This document shows positions 33,843 to 42,758 of a stretch of 44,617 nucleotides of DNA, piece after piece. Source of the stretch: Flavobacterium sp. (GTDB lineage Bacteria > Bacteroidota > Bacteroidia > Flavobacteriales > Flavobacteriaceae). The DNA lies in assembly GCA_018401995.1 (NCBI GenBank), contig JAGYJR010000018.1:1-44617 (forward strand). Direction: 5' to 3'. Every line of letters starts with the position of its first letter. Within the stretch, counting starts at the first letter, position 1. A program made the position numbers and the translations under genes. Below the pieces are notes generated by a model. That model was not told the DNA's origin and did no database searches. It saw only the letters and a program-made list of their open reading frames with translations.

Positions 33843-36800
33843 ATGATGAAAAAAATTTTACCTCTAATTGTTATATTTTCAATTTCGTTTTCTTTTGGAC
33901 AAGAAATCGAGAAGAAAACAAAAACTTTCGATTTATTAAAAACGCATACTCAAACTAAAATCTTGTATGACAAAGTTGGAACTATTGCAAAACTAACGGA
34001 ACCAAAAACAGAACCTTTGTCATCATTAGATTTTAAACAAGCGTTTCATGAAATTCAAAGAGCTGATTTTTTAGAAAGACTCCCAAATATTGATCTTTTA
34101 GAGACTAAAACCGAAAAAGGATTTGCTGAAAACATTATTCCAATTTCAATTTTAATTTCTGAATTTGACGCCATAAAACCAAGTGTAAGACAGCAAAATC
34201 AATTACAACTTAACGCAAACAATCAATATGAAATAACTAATTCATCAATAGATTATTTCAATATTCATAAAATTGGATTTGCTTCCCCATTAATTAAACA
34301 ACTAAAAGGAACGCAAATTAATTTCAAACTGTCTGATGAACTAATTTTCAACACAACAAATCAAACAATTAATAAAATTGAAGTAAACTTTAATACAGGA
34401 AAAGGATTTCAAAAAATCACAACTAATCAAATTATCGCTGTTAATTTTGAAACCTTAGGAAAAAAAACAATTTCTTTCAAAATCACCTTAAACGATGGAA
34501 CTGTTTTTACCAATGAATCAAAATTTACTTTAAAAGAAAAAGCACAAAATATTAATCAACTAAACAGAGTTGCTCAACAAGCTCCTTTTACTGTAAGTCC
34601 ATTAACCGAAATAACTTCTTCACTAACCTATCAAGGAACAAACGAAACTGCTGCTCATGCTGGTAAAGGTGAATTTCAAATATTTTACGACAATGAAGCC
34701 GGTTTATTAGACAAAGTAATCATTGTTTGCGATGGATTTGACCCAGCAGATGGAAGAGATACTGGTTCTATTTACAATTTATTAAACTACGGATCACCAA
34801 CACAAAATCTTGGAGATAATGTTAGAAATTTAGGTTATGATGTTGTTGTTTTAAACTTTCCAATTTACACAAGACCAGATGGCATTACAAACATAGATGG
34901 TGGTGTAGATTATATTCAAAGAAATGCACGTGTAATGATTGAACTTATCAATTATATCAATGCTAATAAAGTTGGAAATCAAGAACTTGTTGTTATTGGA
35001 CCAAGTATGGGTGGTTTAATTACAAGAATGGCATTACGCTACATGGAAATGAATGGAATGGATCACAAAACCCGCTTATGGTTATCTTTTGACTCACCTC
35101 ATCTTGGTGCAAATGTACCTATCGGAATGCAACACATGTTCAATTATATTGCTTATGATGGCGACATTGCTGATTTAACCGTGAGAGCAATTGTAGATTC
35201 TATGTTAAAAAGTCCAGCTGCAAGGCAAATGCTTATTGATCATTTTGAAGGACATTTATTAAGTGGGAATTTAACCGACTTCAATCAAACATCAGCTATG
35301 TTATTACCTCAAGGACACCCAACTCACAGAAATGTATTCCAAACCGAATTAAATACGATGGGTTTTCCTCAAAATTGTAGAAAAATTGCAATTTCAAACG
35401 GAGCAAGTAATGGTGCTATGACCGGAACACCTGGAATGGCAATTTTATCTGGATTAGACGTTCCTGATAGTTCTGGATTTACAAGAGCCTTATTGGATTT
35501 AAACTTTACACCTGCTGCAAACGGAAATATTAGAGTAAGTAGAATAAGAAAACAGGCTTGGACTTTATTTTGGTTAACTATTGGAACTGGTCAAACAAAT
35601 GCACGTTCATTTTCTTATACGGCTGGGTTAGATTCTGCTCCGGGTGGATTATTTGACTTAGAAGCATTAGCAGCTAGCGCAGGTTCAAACCCAACTTTAA
35701 CTCGCTTTTTAAATGCTATGACAATTAAAAAGTTTGACTTTATTCCTGCTCAAAGTTCATTAGCAATTACAAGTACAAACAACTGGTATGCAAATATTAA
35801 TGCGAGTAGTACAAGTGCATTTGATGCATACTCTGTACCAACCGTTAACGAAGACCACGTAACACTAACTCCTTCAAATGTAACTTTTGCAATGGATGAA
35901 ATTGTAAATAATATTCAATTGAAATGCCCGACCTCAACTACGTGGAATGGAACATCATGGAGTAATGGATTACCTTCAAAAGAAAAACAAGTTGCCTTCA
36001 CAGGAAATTACACCTCATCATCGTCAATTGACGCATGTTCGATTTCTGTTTCTGGAACAGCAATTGTGAATTTCTTAGCCACTCATGATTTGAATGTTCG
36101 AGGAGGAATAACAGTTGTGCCAACAGCTCAATTAAATTTTGATTCAAATTCAAACGTTTATCAAATCGAAGAAATTTTAAATTCTGGAAACATTGAAGTA
36201 AACAGAGAAACTTCGTTAAAAAGGTTAGATTATGTCGGTTGGTCATCACCAGTTGCCAATCAAAATTTATTAGCGTTTTCACCAAACACATTAACGAATC
36301 GTTTCTATGAATATATTCCAACAGGAACAACAACTCCAACAGCTTATAACAGTGTTAATCCTACCACAAATAACTTTGCAATAGGAAAAGGATACTTAAT
36401 TAGAGCCGAAAACACAATGCCAAGTACAACAACTTCTTGGAATGGAAAATTTACTGGAACACCAAATAATGGTAGAATTAATTCAAATATTATTTATGGA
36501 GGTTCAGTTGGTTTAGGATATAATTTAGTTGGAAACCCTTATCCTTCCCCAATTAATATTCAAGAGTTTATCGAAGGAAATACTACAACCATCGATGGAA
36601 CACTTCATTTTTGGACTAACACAAATGCAGCTGTAAGCGGAACATACATAGCAAACAACTTTGCTTCAAGAAATTTAACCGGTGGAACAGCAGCAACAAA
36701 TGGCTCATTAATTCCTGACACATTTATCCAAACCGGACAAGGGTTTTATGTAAACGCGTTGGCAACTGGCCCAATATATTTTACCAATAGCATGCGTAAT

Positions 36801-37529
36801 GCTACAAGTAATAATCAATTTATTAATAGAAATGCGAATGTTAATACTTCTACAGCAACTGAAAAACATCGTTTTTGGTTGAATCTTTCGGAAGGAAATA
36901 ACAATCATAATCAAATTTTATTGGGTTATGTTGAAAATGCAACAAATGATTTAGATTTTGGTTATGATGGAAAATTATTAAATAACGGAAATAGTGCTAT
37001 TTATTCATTAGTAAACAACAACGAATTAGTAATTCAAGGAAAAGGACTACCATTTACTGATGAAGATTTGATTCCAATAGGGTTTACTTCACAGCAAAGT
37101 GGTTTATTTACGATTTCTTTAGGTGAAAAAGATGGATTATTTGCTAATCAAGCGATTTATTTGAAAGACAAGGCAACAAATAGTGTGATTGATTTAACTC
37201 AAAATAATTATTCATTCATGGCGAATGCAGAAACCGTTAATAATCGTTTTGAAATTGTTTATAAAAACATTTTATCAAGTAATAGTTCTGAGATTTCTAC
37301 AAATGAAATCATAGCATTCAATTCCAATAATGCACTAACAATTAAAAGTTCAACAGCAAAATTAAAATCAGTTACAGCATATGATGTTTTAGGAAGAATT
37401 TTATTTGAAGGAAATACTATTCAAAATAACGAATTTATAATCCCGAACTTAAAATCAACAAACAATGTTTTATTCTTAACAATAGTTGACGAAAACAACA
37501 TTAAAGTGCAGAAGAAAGTGATTTTTTAA
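33843..37529 (+). CDS. Secreted alpha/beta-hydrolase-like protein with T9SS type A sorting domain
   Basis: About 1228 residues with signal peptide MMKKILPLIVIFSISFSFGQ. After a region of about 250 residues with no clear family comes an alpha/beta-hydrolase-like domain (about 285-520): VIIVCDGFDP opens the core, VVIGPSMGGLITR holds the likely nucleophile Ser388 in a lipase-type GxSxG, and LSFDSPHLGANVP follows as in triacylglycerol lipases and lipase-like acyltransferases. A long Thr/Asn/Ser-rich section (about 720-1130) contains repeated strand patterns such as GWSSPV and LVGNPYPSPIN. The last 75 residues (LKSVTAYDVLGRILFEG ... VQKKVIF) are a T9SS type A sorting tail. The start was chosen from the signal peptide; the frame extends 21 codons further upstream. 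Substrate unknown. Confidence 0.85.
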   Translation: MMKKILPLIVIFSISFSFGQEIEKKTKTFDLLKTHTQTKILYDKVGTIAKLTEPKTEPLSSLDFKQAFHEIQRADFLERLPNIDLLETKTEKGFAENIIPISILISEFDAIKPSVRQQNQLQLNANNQYEITNSSIDYFNIHKIGFASPLIKQLKGTQINFKLSDELIFNTTNQTINKIEVNFNTGKGFQKITTNQIIAVNFETLGKKTISFKITLNDGTVFTNESKFTLKEKAQNINQLNRVAQQAPFTVSPLTEITSSLTYQGTNETAAHAGKGEFQIFYDNEAGLLDKVIIVCDGFDPADGRDTGSIYNLLNYGSPTQNLGDNVRNLGYDVVVLNFPIYTRPDGITNIDGGVDYIQRNARVMIELINYINANKVGNQELVVIGPSMGGLITRMALRYMEMNGMDHKTRLWLSFDSPHLGANVPIGMQHMFNYIAYDGDIADLTVRAIVDSMLKSPAARQMLIDHFEGHLLSGNLTDFNQTSAMLLPQGHPTHRNVFQTELNTMGFPQNCRKIAISNGASNGAMTGTPGMAILSGLDVPDSSGFTRALLDLNFTPAANGNIRVSRIRKQAWTLFWLTIGTGQTNARSFSYTAGLDSAPGGLFDLEALAASAGSNPTLTRFLNAMTIKKFDFIPAQSSLAITSTNNWYANINASSTSAFDAYSVPTVNEDHVTLTPSNVTFAMDEIVNNIQLKCPTSTTWNGTSWSNGLPSKEKQVAFTGNYTSSSSIDACSISVSGTAIVNFLATHDLNVRGGITVVPTAQLNFDSNSNVYQIEEILNSGNIEVNRETSLKRLDYVGWSSPVANQNLLAFSPNTLTNRFYEYIPTGTTTPTAYNSVNPTTNNFAIGKGYLIRAENTMPSTTTSWNGKFTGTPNNGRINSNIIYGGSVGLGYNLVGNPYPSPINIQEFIEGNTTTIDGTLHFWTNTNAAVSGTYIANNFASRNLTGGTAATNGSLIPDTFIQTGQGFYVNALATGPIYFTNSMRNATSNNQFINRNANVNTSTATEKHRFWLNLSEGNNNHNQILLGYVENATNDLDFGYDGKLLNNGNSAIYSLVNNNELVIQGKGLPFTDEDLIPIGFTSQQSGLFTISLGEKDGLFANQAIYLKDKATNSVIDLTQNNYSFMANAETVNNRFEIVYKNILSSNSSEISTNEIIAFNSNNALTIKSSTAKLKSVTAYDVLGRILFEGNTIQNNEFIIPNLKSTNNVLFLTIVDENNIKVQKKVIF

Positions 37530-37563
37530 AAGTGCGAGTTTAAAAGTACGAAGTAAAAAATAA

Positions 37564-37593
37564 AAACCCGATTTTCATTTGAGAATCGGGTTT
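37564..37593. terminator. Bidirectional terminator between the T9SS protein gene and rsmG
   Basis: AAACCCGATT, a loop, AATCGGGTTT with T-rich flank on either strand, between convergent genes. Confidence 0.85.
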
Positions 37594-37611
37594 CTTTATT
37601 TATAATAACAT

Positions 37612-38241
37612 TTACTTCTTATACTTCAACGGCAAATGCACCACTTTCTTCGTTTCAAAAAACTCATCTGAAAAGAAATCCGATAAATTATACTGTGTTG
37701 CTTTTGGGAAATCCTTTAATTCTTCGGTTAAATCACCGCCTTTTAAATATAAAATACCGTTAGCTAATTCGTGATTTTGTTTTTTAGCCACTTTATCATC
37801 CACCCATTTTACAAAATCAGGCATATTGGTTACGGCACGACTTACGATGAAATCAAATTCTTGTTTTACTAATTCGGCACGTTTTTGTTCCGCTTTTACG
37901 TTTTTTAATCCTAAACCTGTAGCAACTTCATTTACCACTTTAATTTTCTTTGCTATTACATCAATCAAATAAAAATCAACCTCAGGATGTAAAATCGCCA
38001 ATGGAATACCAGGGAAACCACCACCAGTTCCTACATCCATAATCTTTGAACCAGGACGGAATTCGATGATTTTTGCTATTCCCAATGAGTGCAAAACATG
38101 TCGCGTGTATAATTCGTCGATATCTTTTCGTGAAATCACATTAATTTTAGCATTCCAGTCTTCATACAAGGATTGCAATTTTTGAAACTGAAGTATTTGA
38201 TTATCAGATAAATTAGGAAATTGCTTTAAAATCTCGTCCAT
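37612..38241 (-). CDS. rsmG: 16S rRNA (guanine-527-N7)-methyltransferase
   Basis: The 209-residue SAM-dependent enzyme methylates G527 of 16S rRNA in the 530 loop. The SAM site is MDVGTGGGFPGIPLAILHP, followed by FYLIDVIAKKIKVVNEVATGLGLKNVKAEQKRAE and FDFIVSRAVTNMPDFVKWV; the N-terminal YEDWNAKINVISRKDIDELYTRHVLHSL is also characteristic. A minus-strand TATTTTTG (38257-38264) 16 bp upstream is a plausible -7 box. Single gene, convergent with the T9SS protein gene. Confidence 0.95.
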   Translation of the reverse strand: MDEILKQFPNLSDNQILQFQKLQSLYEDWNAKINVISRKDIDELYTRHVLHSLGIAKIIEFRPGSKIMDVGTGGGFPGIPLAILHPEVDFYLIDVIAKKIKVVNEVATGLGLKNVKAEQKRAELVKQEFDFIVSRAVTNMPDFVKWVDDKVAKKQNHELANGILYLKGGDLTEELKDFPKATQYNLSDFFSDEFFETKKVVHLPLKYKK

Positions 38242-38319
38242 TCGTTAAATTTTACACAAAAATACGCTTTTTGGTGAATAAAAAATGACGAATATCATAA
38301 ATGAAAAAATTATAATAAT

Positions 38320-38327
38320 TATCTTTG
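38320..38327 (+). promoter_or_regulatory. Desaturase -7 box
   Basis: TATCTTTG fits TAnnTTTG 22 bp before the ATG at 38350. The alternative TTG start at 38335 would be at about the transcription start, so it is unlikely. Confidence 0.5.
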
Positions 38328-38349
38328 ACAAAATTTGAATACAATATTT

Positions 38350-39444
38350 ATGAGTACTACAACCCCGATTTTCTCAAAAGAAGACAACCTGAAGTTTTTC
38401 AGAACATTAAATAAAAGAGTAAACGATTATTTCAAAGAAAATAAAATCAATAAAACTGGAAACTGGAAATTACATTTGAAAACTATTGTAATGTTCGGAC
38501 TTTTCCTTACACCGTATTTTTTCCTATTGGCCATGGATATGCCGTTTTGGGTGTATTTATTACTTAACGTAGTCATAGGAATTGGAATGGCTGGCGTTGG
38601 AATGAACGTAATGCACGATGGAAATCACGGTGCTTACTCAACTAAATCTTGGGTAAACAAGTTAATGGGCGGAAGTATTTATATTTTAGCTGGAAATGTA
38701 TACAACTGGCAAGTACAACACAATGTTTTACACCACACGTATACTAACATTATTGGACACGATGAAGATTTAGAAGCAGGAAGAATTTTACGTTTCTCGA
38801 AAACGGCAAAATGGTACAGTCACCACAGATTTCAACATTATTATTCGGTTTTCTTATACGGATTACTAACGTTCAATTGGGCAATCACAACTGATTTCCT
38901 TCAAATGAAGCGTTACTTAAAAAGACAATTATCTTATGGTGAAGCTAAAAGTCCTGCGTTTCAATGGACTACACTAATTATCACTAAAGCTATTTACTTT
39001 TCAATTTGGATTGTATTACCAATAATCGTTGGAGTAACTTGGTGGAAAGTTTTATTAGGTTTTGTAGTAATGCACTATACCGCTGGATTAATCTTAAGTG
39101 TTGTTTTCCAATTAGCACACGTTGTTGAAGATACTATCAACCCTATTCCAGATGAAACAGGAGAAATCGAAAACACTTGGGCTATTCACCAATTATTTAC
39201 AACAGCTAACTTCGCACCAAAAAACTGGATTGTAAACTATTATACTGGTGGGTTAAATCACCAAATCGAACACCATATTTTTCCTAATATCAGTCACGTT
39301 CACTACAACAAAATTGCAGAAATTGTAAAACAAACGGCAGCTGAATGTAACTTACCATATCACGAGTTCAAAACTACTCGAGCGGCCATTGCATCTCACT
39401 TCAAGCATTTGAGAGAATTAGGAAGAAAACCACAATTAGCATAA
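38350..39444 (+). CDS. Membrane fatty-acid desaturase
   Basis: A 364-residue integral membrane di-iron enzyme that puts a double bond into acyl chains. The three His boxes are present: HDGNHGAY, HNVLHHTYTN and, after four hydrophobic segments, HQIEHHIFPN. The last begins with Gln-x-x-His-His, typical of front-end (delta-5/delta-6, linoleoyl-CoA-like) desaturases. There is no fused cytochrome b5 domain, so an external electron donor is required. I chose ATG 38350, with a -7 box just upstream. A terminator follows. Exact regioselectivity cannot be inferred. Confidence 0.92.
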   Translation: MSTTTPIFSKEDNLKFFRTLNKRVNDYFKENKINKTGNWKLHLKTIVMFGLFLTPYFFLLAMDMPFWVYLLLNVVIGIGMAGVGMNVMHDGNHGAYSTKSWVNKLMGGSIYILAGNVYNWQVQHNVLHHTYTNIIGHDEDLEAGRILRFSKTAKWYSHHRFQHYYSVFLYGLLTFNWAITTDFLQMKRYLKRQLSYGEAKSPAFQWTTLIITKAIYFSIWIVLPIIVGVTWWKVLLGFVVMHYTAGLILSVVFQLAHVVEDTINPIPDETGEIENTWAIHQLFTTANFAPKNWIVNYYTGGLNHQIEHHIFPNISHVHYNKIAEIVKQTAAECNLPYHEFKTTRAAIASHFKHLRELGRKPQLA

Positions 39445-39453
39445 TAAAGTAAG

Positions 39454-39476
39454 AGACGCGAGGAATCGCGTCTTTT
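39454..39476 (+). terminator. Desaturase terminator
   Basis: AGACGCG, a six-base loop, CGCGTCT and TTT. Confidence 0.8.
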
Positions 39477-39502
39477 GTATTAACTATAATAACTAACACA
39501 CA

Positions 39503-40687
39503 ATGAACCCGTTATCGGACAGAATCAACAACTTAGCTGTTTCTCAAACTTTAGCTATGGCAGCTTTGGCAAGAGAATTAAAAGCGCAAGGAAAAGACAT
39601 TATCAGCCTTAGTTTAGGAGAACCAGATTTCAATACTCCTGAATTCATTAAAGAAGCTGCAAAAAAAGCAATCGACGAAAACTACAGCACATATACTCCT
39701 GTCGAAGGTTACTTAGATTTAAAAGAAGCGATTTGCAGAAAATTTAAAAGAGATAACAATTTAGATTATAAACCGTCACAAATTGTAGTTTCTACTGGAG
39801 CAAAACAATCGTTATACAACATTGCACAAGTAATGCTAAATGATGGTGATGAAGTTATTCTACCAGCTCCATACTGGGTTTCGTATTATGAAATCATCAA
39901 ACTTTCTGGCGGCGTTCCAATTGAAGTTCCTACATCAATTGAAAATGACTTCAAGATTACTCCAGAACAATTGGAAGCAGTTATCACTCCCAAAACAAAA
40001 ATGATTTGGTACAGTTCACCATGTAATCCTAGCGGTTCTGTTTACAATAGAGAGGAATTAGAAGCGCTTTCAAAAGTGATTTTAAAACATGAAAATATTT
40101 ACGTAGTTTCTGACGAAATTTACGAACATATCAACTTTTCAGGCACGTTTTGCAGCATTGGCTCTATACCAGGAATGTTAGACAGAACTATTACGGTTAA
40201 TGGTGTTGCCAAAGCTTTTGCGATGACAGGATGGAGAATTGGATACATTGGAGCACCCGAATTTATTGCTAAAGCGTGCACCAAAATTCAAGGCCAAGTT
40301 ACTTCAGGAGCGAATTCAATTGCCCAAAGAGCAACAATTGCCGCTGTTGATGCAGACCCAAAAGTACTAAACTACATGGTAGAAGCTTTTCATAAAAGAA
40401 GAGACTTAGTAGTTGGTTTAATCAAAGAAATTCCAGGATTAAAAATTAATGTTCCTGAAGGTGCCTTTTACGTTTTCCCTGATGTTTCTTCATTCTTTGG
40501 AAAAACATTACGTGGTCAATTCATCAAAGATGCTACAGATTTCTCAATGTTTTTATTAGCGGAAGCCAATGTAGCAACCGTAACTGGAGATGCTTTTGGT
40601 AATCCAAATTGTATTCGTTTTTCTTATGCTACAAGCGAAGAGTTATTGATTGAAGCTTTACGAAGAATTAAAGAAGCTTTAAAATAA
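39503..40687 (+). CDS. Class I PLP-dependent aminotransferase (aspartate aminotransferase type)
   Basis: The 394-residue cytoplasmic enzyme carries PLP on Lys237 (NGVAKAFAMTGWRIGY). Other active-site elements are STGAKQSLYN (phosphate-binding turn), SSPCNPSGSVY (Asn175) and VVSDEIYEH (Asp204). It resembles the subgroup I-beta aspartate/prephenate aminotransferases (SLSLGEPDFNTPEFIKEAA at the N-terminus), so Asp and 2-oxoglutarate are the likely substrates, but aromatic or prephenate specificity is possible. Its terminator overlaps the initiation region of the next gene. Confidence 0.9.
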   Translation: MNPLSDRINNLAVSQTLAMAALARELKAQGKDIISLSLGEPDFNTPEFIKEAAKKAIDENYSTYTPVEGYLDLKEAICRKFKRDNNLDYKPSQIVVSTGAKQSLYNIAQVMLNDGDEVILPAPYWVSYYEIIKLSGGVPIEVPTSIENDFKITPEQLEAVITPKTKMIWYSSPCNPSGSVYNREELEALSKVILKHENIYVVSDEIYEHINFSGTFCSIGSIPGMLDRTITVNGVAKAFAMTGWRIGYIGAPEFIAKACTKIQGQVTSGANSIAQRATIAAVDADPKVLNYMVEAFHKRRDLVVGLIKEIPGLKINVPEGAFYVFPDVSSFFGKTLRGQFIKDATDFSMFLLAEANVATVTGDAFGNPNCIRFSYATSEELLIEALRRIKEALK

Positions 40688-40699
40688 AAATAGTATATT

Positions 40700-40723
40700 A
40701 GCTCCTCAAAAAGGAGCTTTTTT
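40700..40723 (+). terminator. Aminotransferase terminator, overlapping the next gene's ribosome binding site
   Basis: AGCTCCT, a five-base A-rich loop, AGGAGCT and six T. The 3' arm contains AGGAG (40712-40716), 8 bp before the TTG start codon of the Crp/Fnr gene. Confidence 0.85.
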
Positions 40724-40724
40724 A

Positions 40725-41300
40725 TTGGAAACCATTCTTGAAAATATTGCAAAACATGTTGTTTTAACTAAAAAACAGCAAGACTTATTTATATCTAAAA
40801 CCGAAACCAAACAATTCAAAGCTAAAACCATTTTATTAAGCGCTGGTGAAGTAGCAACTTGTACATATTTTGTAAATTCTGGAATTTTGAGAAGTTTCAA
40901 TATTAATGACAACATCATCGAACACGTGTTGCATTTTGCTTGTGAAGGTTGGTGGATTGGCGATATGTATAGTTACATTTCTGAAAAACCAGGCAATCTA
41001 TTCATCGAGGTTTTAGAAGATGCTGAAGTCGTAATTATTACTAAAGAAAACCAACAACAACTTTATCAAGAAATTCCAAAATTAGAACGCTTTTTCAGAA
41101 TTTTAGCTGAAAACTCTTTAGTCGCTCATCAAGAACGATTAATGGACAATTTGAGTTTAACCGCTGAAGAACGTTTTGAAAAATTCTGTTCAAAATACCC
41201 AACTTTAATTCAAAAAGTTCCTCAAAAACATATTGCTTCTTACATTGGAGTTACACCCGAATTTTTCAGTAAAATGAAAGCGAGATTGTTGAAAAAATAA
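40725..41300 (+). CDS. Crp/Fnr family transcriptional regulator
   Basis: The 191-residue protein has an N-terminal cyclic-nucleotide-binding-like beta-roll (about 15-120; FKAKTILLSAGEVATCTYFVNSGILRSF) and a shortened C-terminal winged helix with IASYIGVTPEFFSKMKARLLKK as the recognition region. The cAMP phosphate-binding Arg motif is not evident, so the ligand is unknown. The start must be TTG at 40725: no in-frame ATG exists near the family's N-terminus (ETILENIAKHVVLT), and an AGGAG sits 8 bp upstream inside the preceding terminator. It is followed by pirin and an NAD(P)H oxidoreductase, which it may control. Confidence 0.88.
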   Translation: METILENIAKHVVLTKKQQDLFISKTETKQFKAKTILLSAGEVATCTYFVNSGILRSFNINDNIIEHVLHFACEGWWIGDMYSYISEKPGNLFIEVLEDAEVVIITKENQQQLYQEIPKLERFFRILAENSLVAHQERLMDNLSLTAEERFEKFCSKYPTLIQKVPQKHIASYIGVTPEFFSKMKARLLKK

Positions 41301-41337
41301 TTTCTTAATCTAGGTTAAGTGTTCTTCCCTATTGATC

Positions 41338-41353
41338 GATGTAAATTTGCATC
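41338..41353 (+). promoter_or_regulatory. Pirin-gene -7 box embedded in a palindrome
   Basis: TAAATTTG (41342-41349) fits TAnnTTTG and lies in the middle of GATGTAAATTTGCATC, an inverted repeat with 7 of 8 pairs matching. It could be an operator, for example for the Crp/Fnr protein encoded just upstream; no TTG is found at -33, which would fit an activated promoter. Confidence 0.5.
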
Positions 41354-41379
41354 ATAATAATTACTAAATTTATAACGAT

Positions 41380-42096
41380 ATGAAAAATTCAGTTTTACAT
41401 AAAGCAAATACAAGAGGAAATGCAAATCATGGTTGGTTAAACGCCTACCATAGTTTTAGCTTTGGAAGTTGGTACAATCCAGATAGAATTCAATTTGGTA
41501 TGCTTCGCGTTTTAAATGATGACACTATTGCGGCAGGAATGGGTTTTGGAACGCATCCACACGATAACATGGAAATTATCACTATTCCACTAGAAGGTGA
41601 TTTAGCGCATAAAGACAGTATGGGAAATGCTGCAACTATAAAAACTGGCGACATCCAAGTAATGAGCGCGGGAACTGGAATTCAACACAGCGAATTCAAT
41701 CCAAATGCAGACCAACATACTAAATTATTCCAAATTTGGTTATTCCCAAAATATCGAAACGTAGAACCTCGTTACCAACAAATTACGTTGGACAAATCGT
41801 TAGAAAAAAATGATTTTGCACAAATTTTATCACCAAATCCAAATGATGCTGGTGTTTGGATTCATCAAGATGCTTGGTTTTATTTGAGTGATTTTGACAA
41901 AGATTTTTCAAAAAAACTAAGTTTAAAAAAAGAAGGCAACGGTTTTTACATCATGAACATTGAAGGTGAAATCGAAGTAAATGGCGAACAACTAGAAAGA
42001 CGAGACGCAATTGGAATTTGGGCAACCAATGAAATTGAAATCAAAGCGAATTCCAATGCGAAGTTTTTAATAATGGAAATCCCAATGGAGCAGTAA
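41380..42096 (+). CDS. Pirin family protein (bicupin)
   Basis: The 238-residue cytoplasmic bicupin has the metal-binding HPHDNMEIITIPLEGDLAHKDSMGN and GTGIQHSEFNP in the N-terminal cupin, matching the His/His/His/Glu set of YhaK-type pirins with quercetin 2,3-dioxygenase activity. The opening RGNANHGWLNAYHSFSFGSWYNPDR is family-specific. The C-terminal cupin lacks metal ligands. It lies after a Crp/Fnr gene and before an FMN-reductase-like gene, an arrangement that suggests a stress or redox response. The physiological substrate is unknown. Confidence 0.9.
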   Translation: MKNSVLHKANTRGNANHGWLNAYHSFSFGSWYNPDRIQFGMLRVLNDDTIAAGMGFGTHPHDNMEIITIPLEGDLAHKDSMGNAATIKTGDIQVMSAGTGIQHSEFNPNADQHTKLFQIWLFPKYRNVEPRYQQITLDKSLEKNDFAQILSPNPNDAGVWIHQDAWFYLSDFDKDFSKKLSLKKEGNGFYIMNIEGEIEVNGEQLERRDAIGIWATNEIEIKANSNAKFLIMEIPMEQ

Positions 42097-42141
42097 GTTT
42101 TTTTGTCATTTCTCTCTATGGTTGAAATGACAAAAAAAACT
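42096..42141. repeat. Palindromic element between pirin and oxidoreductase genes
   Basis: AGTTTTTTTGTCATTTC pairs with GAAATGACAAAAAAAACT (one bulged A) around an 11-base loop. The T-run is in the 5' arm on both strands, so it does not have the layout of an intrinsic terminator. The GTCATTTC/GAAATGAC core looks like a dispersed palindromic repeat seen in flavobacterial intergenic regions (recollection). Confidence 0.55.
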
Positions 42142-42172
42142 AAAATAAATTATGAAATACAACTAAAAGTAA

Positions 42173-42700
42173 ATGAAAAAAATTCTAGCCTTTGGAGCTT
42201 CCTCAAGCAAAACATCAATCAATAAACAACTAGCAACTTATACAGCAAATCAATTTAAAAATGCTTCGGTAGAAATTTTAGATTTGAACGATTACGAAAT
42301 ACCTATTTTCTCCATCGACAAGGAAAAAGAAAACGGAATTCCACAATTAGCACACGATTTCTATGCTAAATTAGGAAGTGCTGATTTAATAATCATCTCA
42401 TTCGCTGAACATAATGGTGCTTACTCTGCTGCTTTCAAAAACATATTTGATTGGGCATCCCGAATCAACGGAAAAACTTTTCAAGAAAAACCCATGTTAT
42501 TATTAGCTACTTCACCAGGTGCTCGTGGTGGAAGTTCTGTTTTGGAAATTGCAAAAAACCGTTTTCCTTTTCAAGGCGGCATCGTAAAAGGCAGTTTTTC
42601 TTTCCCAAGTTTCAATGACAATTTCGATTCCGAAAAAGGAATTACCAATGAAGAATTAAAAAATGAGTTATTAGAGATTGTAAATTCAATCGAATTATAA
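42173..42700 (+). CDS. NAD(P)H-dependent FMN reductase-like oxidoreductase
   Basis: This 175-residue flavodoxin-like protein of the NADPH-dependent FMN reductase family has the FMN phosphate loop AFGASSSKTSINKQLATYTA (about 5-24), LDLNDYEIPIFSIDKE, an AEHNGAYSAAFKNIFDWASR segment equivalent to the usual PEYN motif (here EHNG), and LLLATSPGARGG. It probably transfers electrons from NAD(P)H to FMN or quinone-like acceptors in the cytoplasm. Likely part of the same response as the pirin gene, 76 bp upstream, though a palindrome lies between them. Confidence 0.87.
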   Translation: MKKILAFGASSSKTSINKQLATYTANQFKNASVEILDLNDYEIPIFSIDKEKENGIPQLAHDFYAKLGSADLIIISFAEHNGAYSAAFKNIFDWASRINGKTFQEKPMLLLATSPGARGGSSVLEIAKNRFPFQGGIVKGSFSFPSFNDNFDSEKGITNEELKNELLEIVNSIEL

Positions 42701-42758
42701 AAAATGTTATTTTTGCCTTTCAAGAAAAACTTGAAACTTTAAACTTGAAACAAAATTT

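Noticed and set aside
35998..36339. A 113-codon minus-strand gene inside the T9SS protein gene
   Set aside because: Low-complexity Leu/Phe-rich mirror of the Asn/Thr-rich coding strand; no start context.
42096..42141. Intrinsic terminator after the pirin gene
   Set aside because: No T-run follows the 3' arm on either strand.
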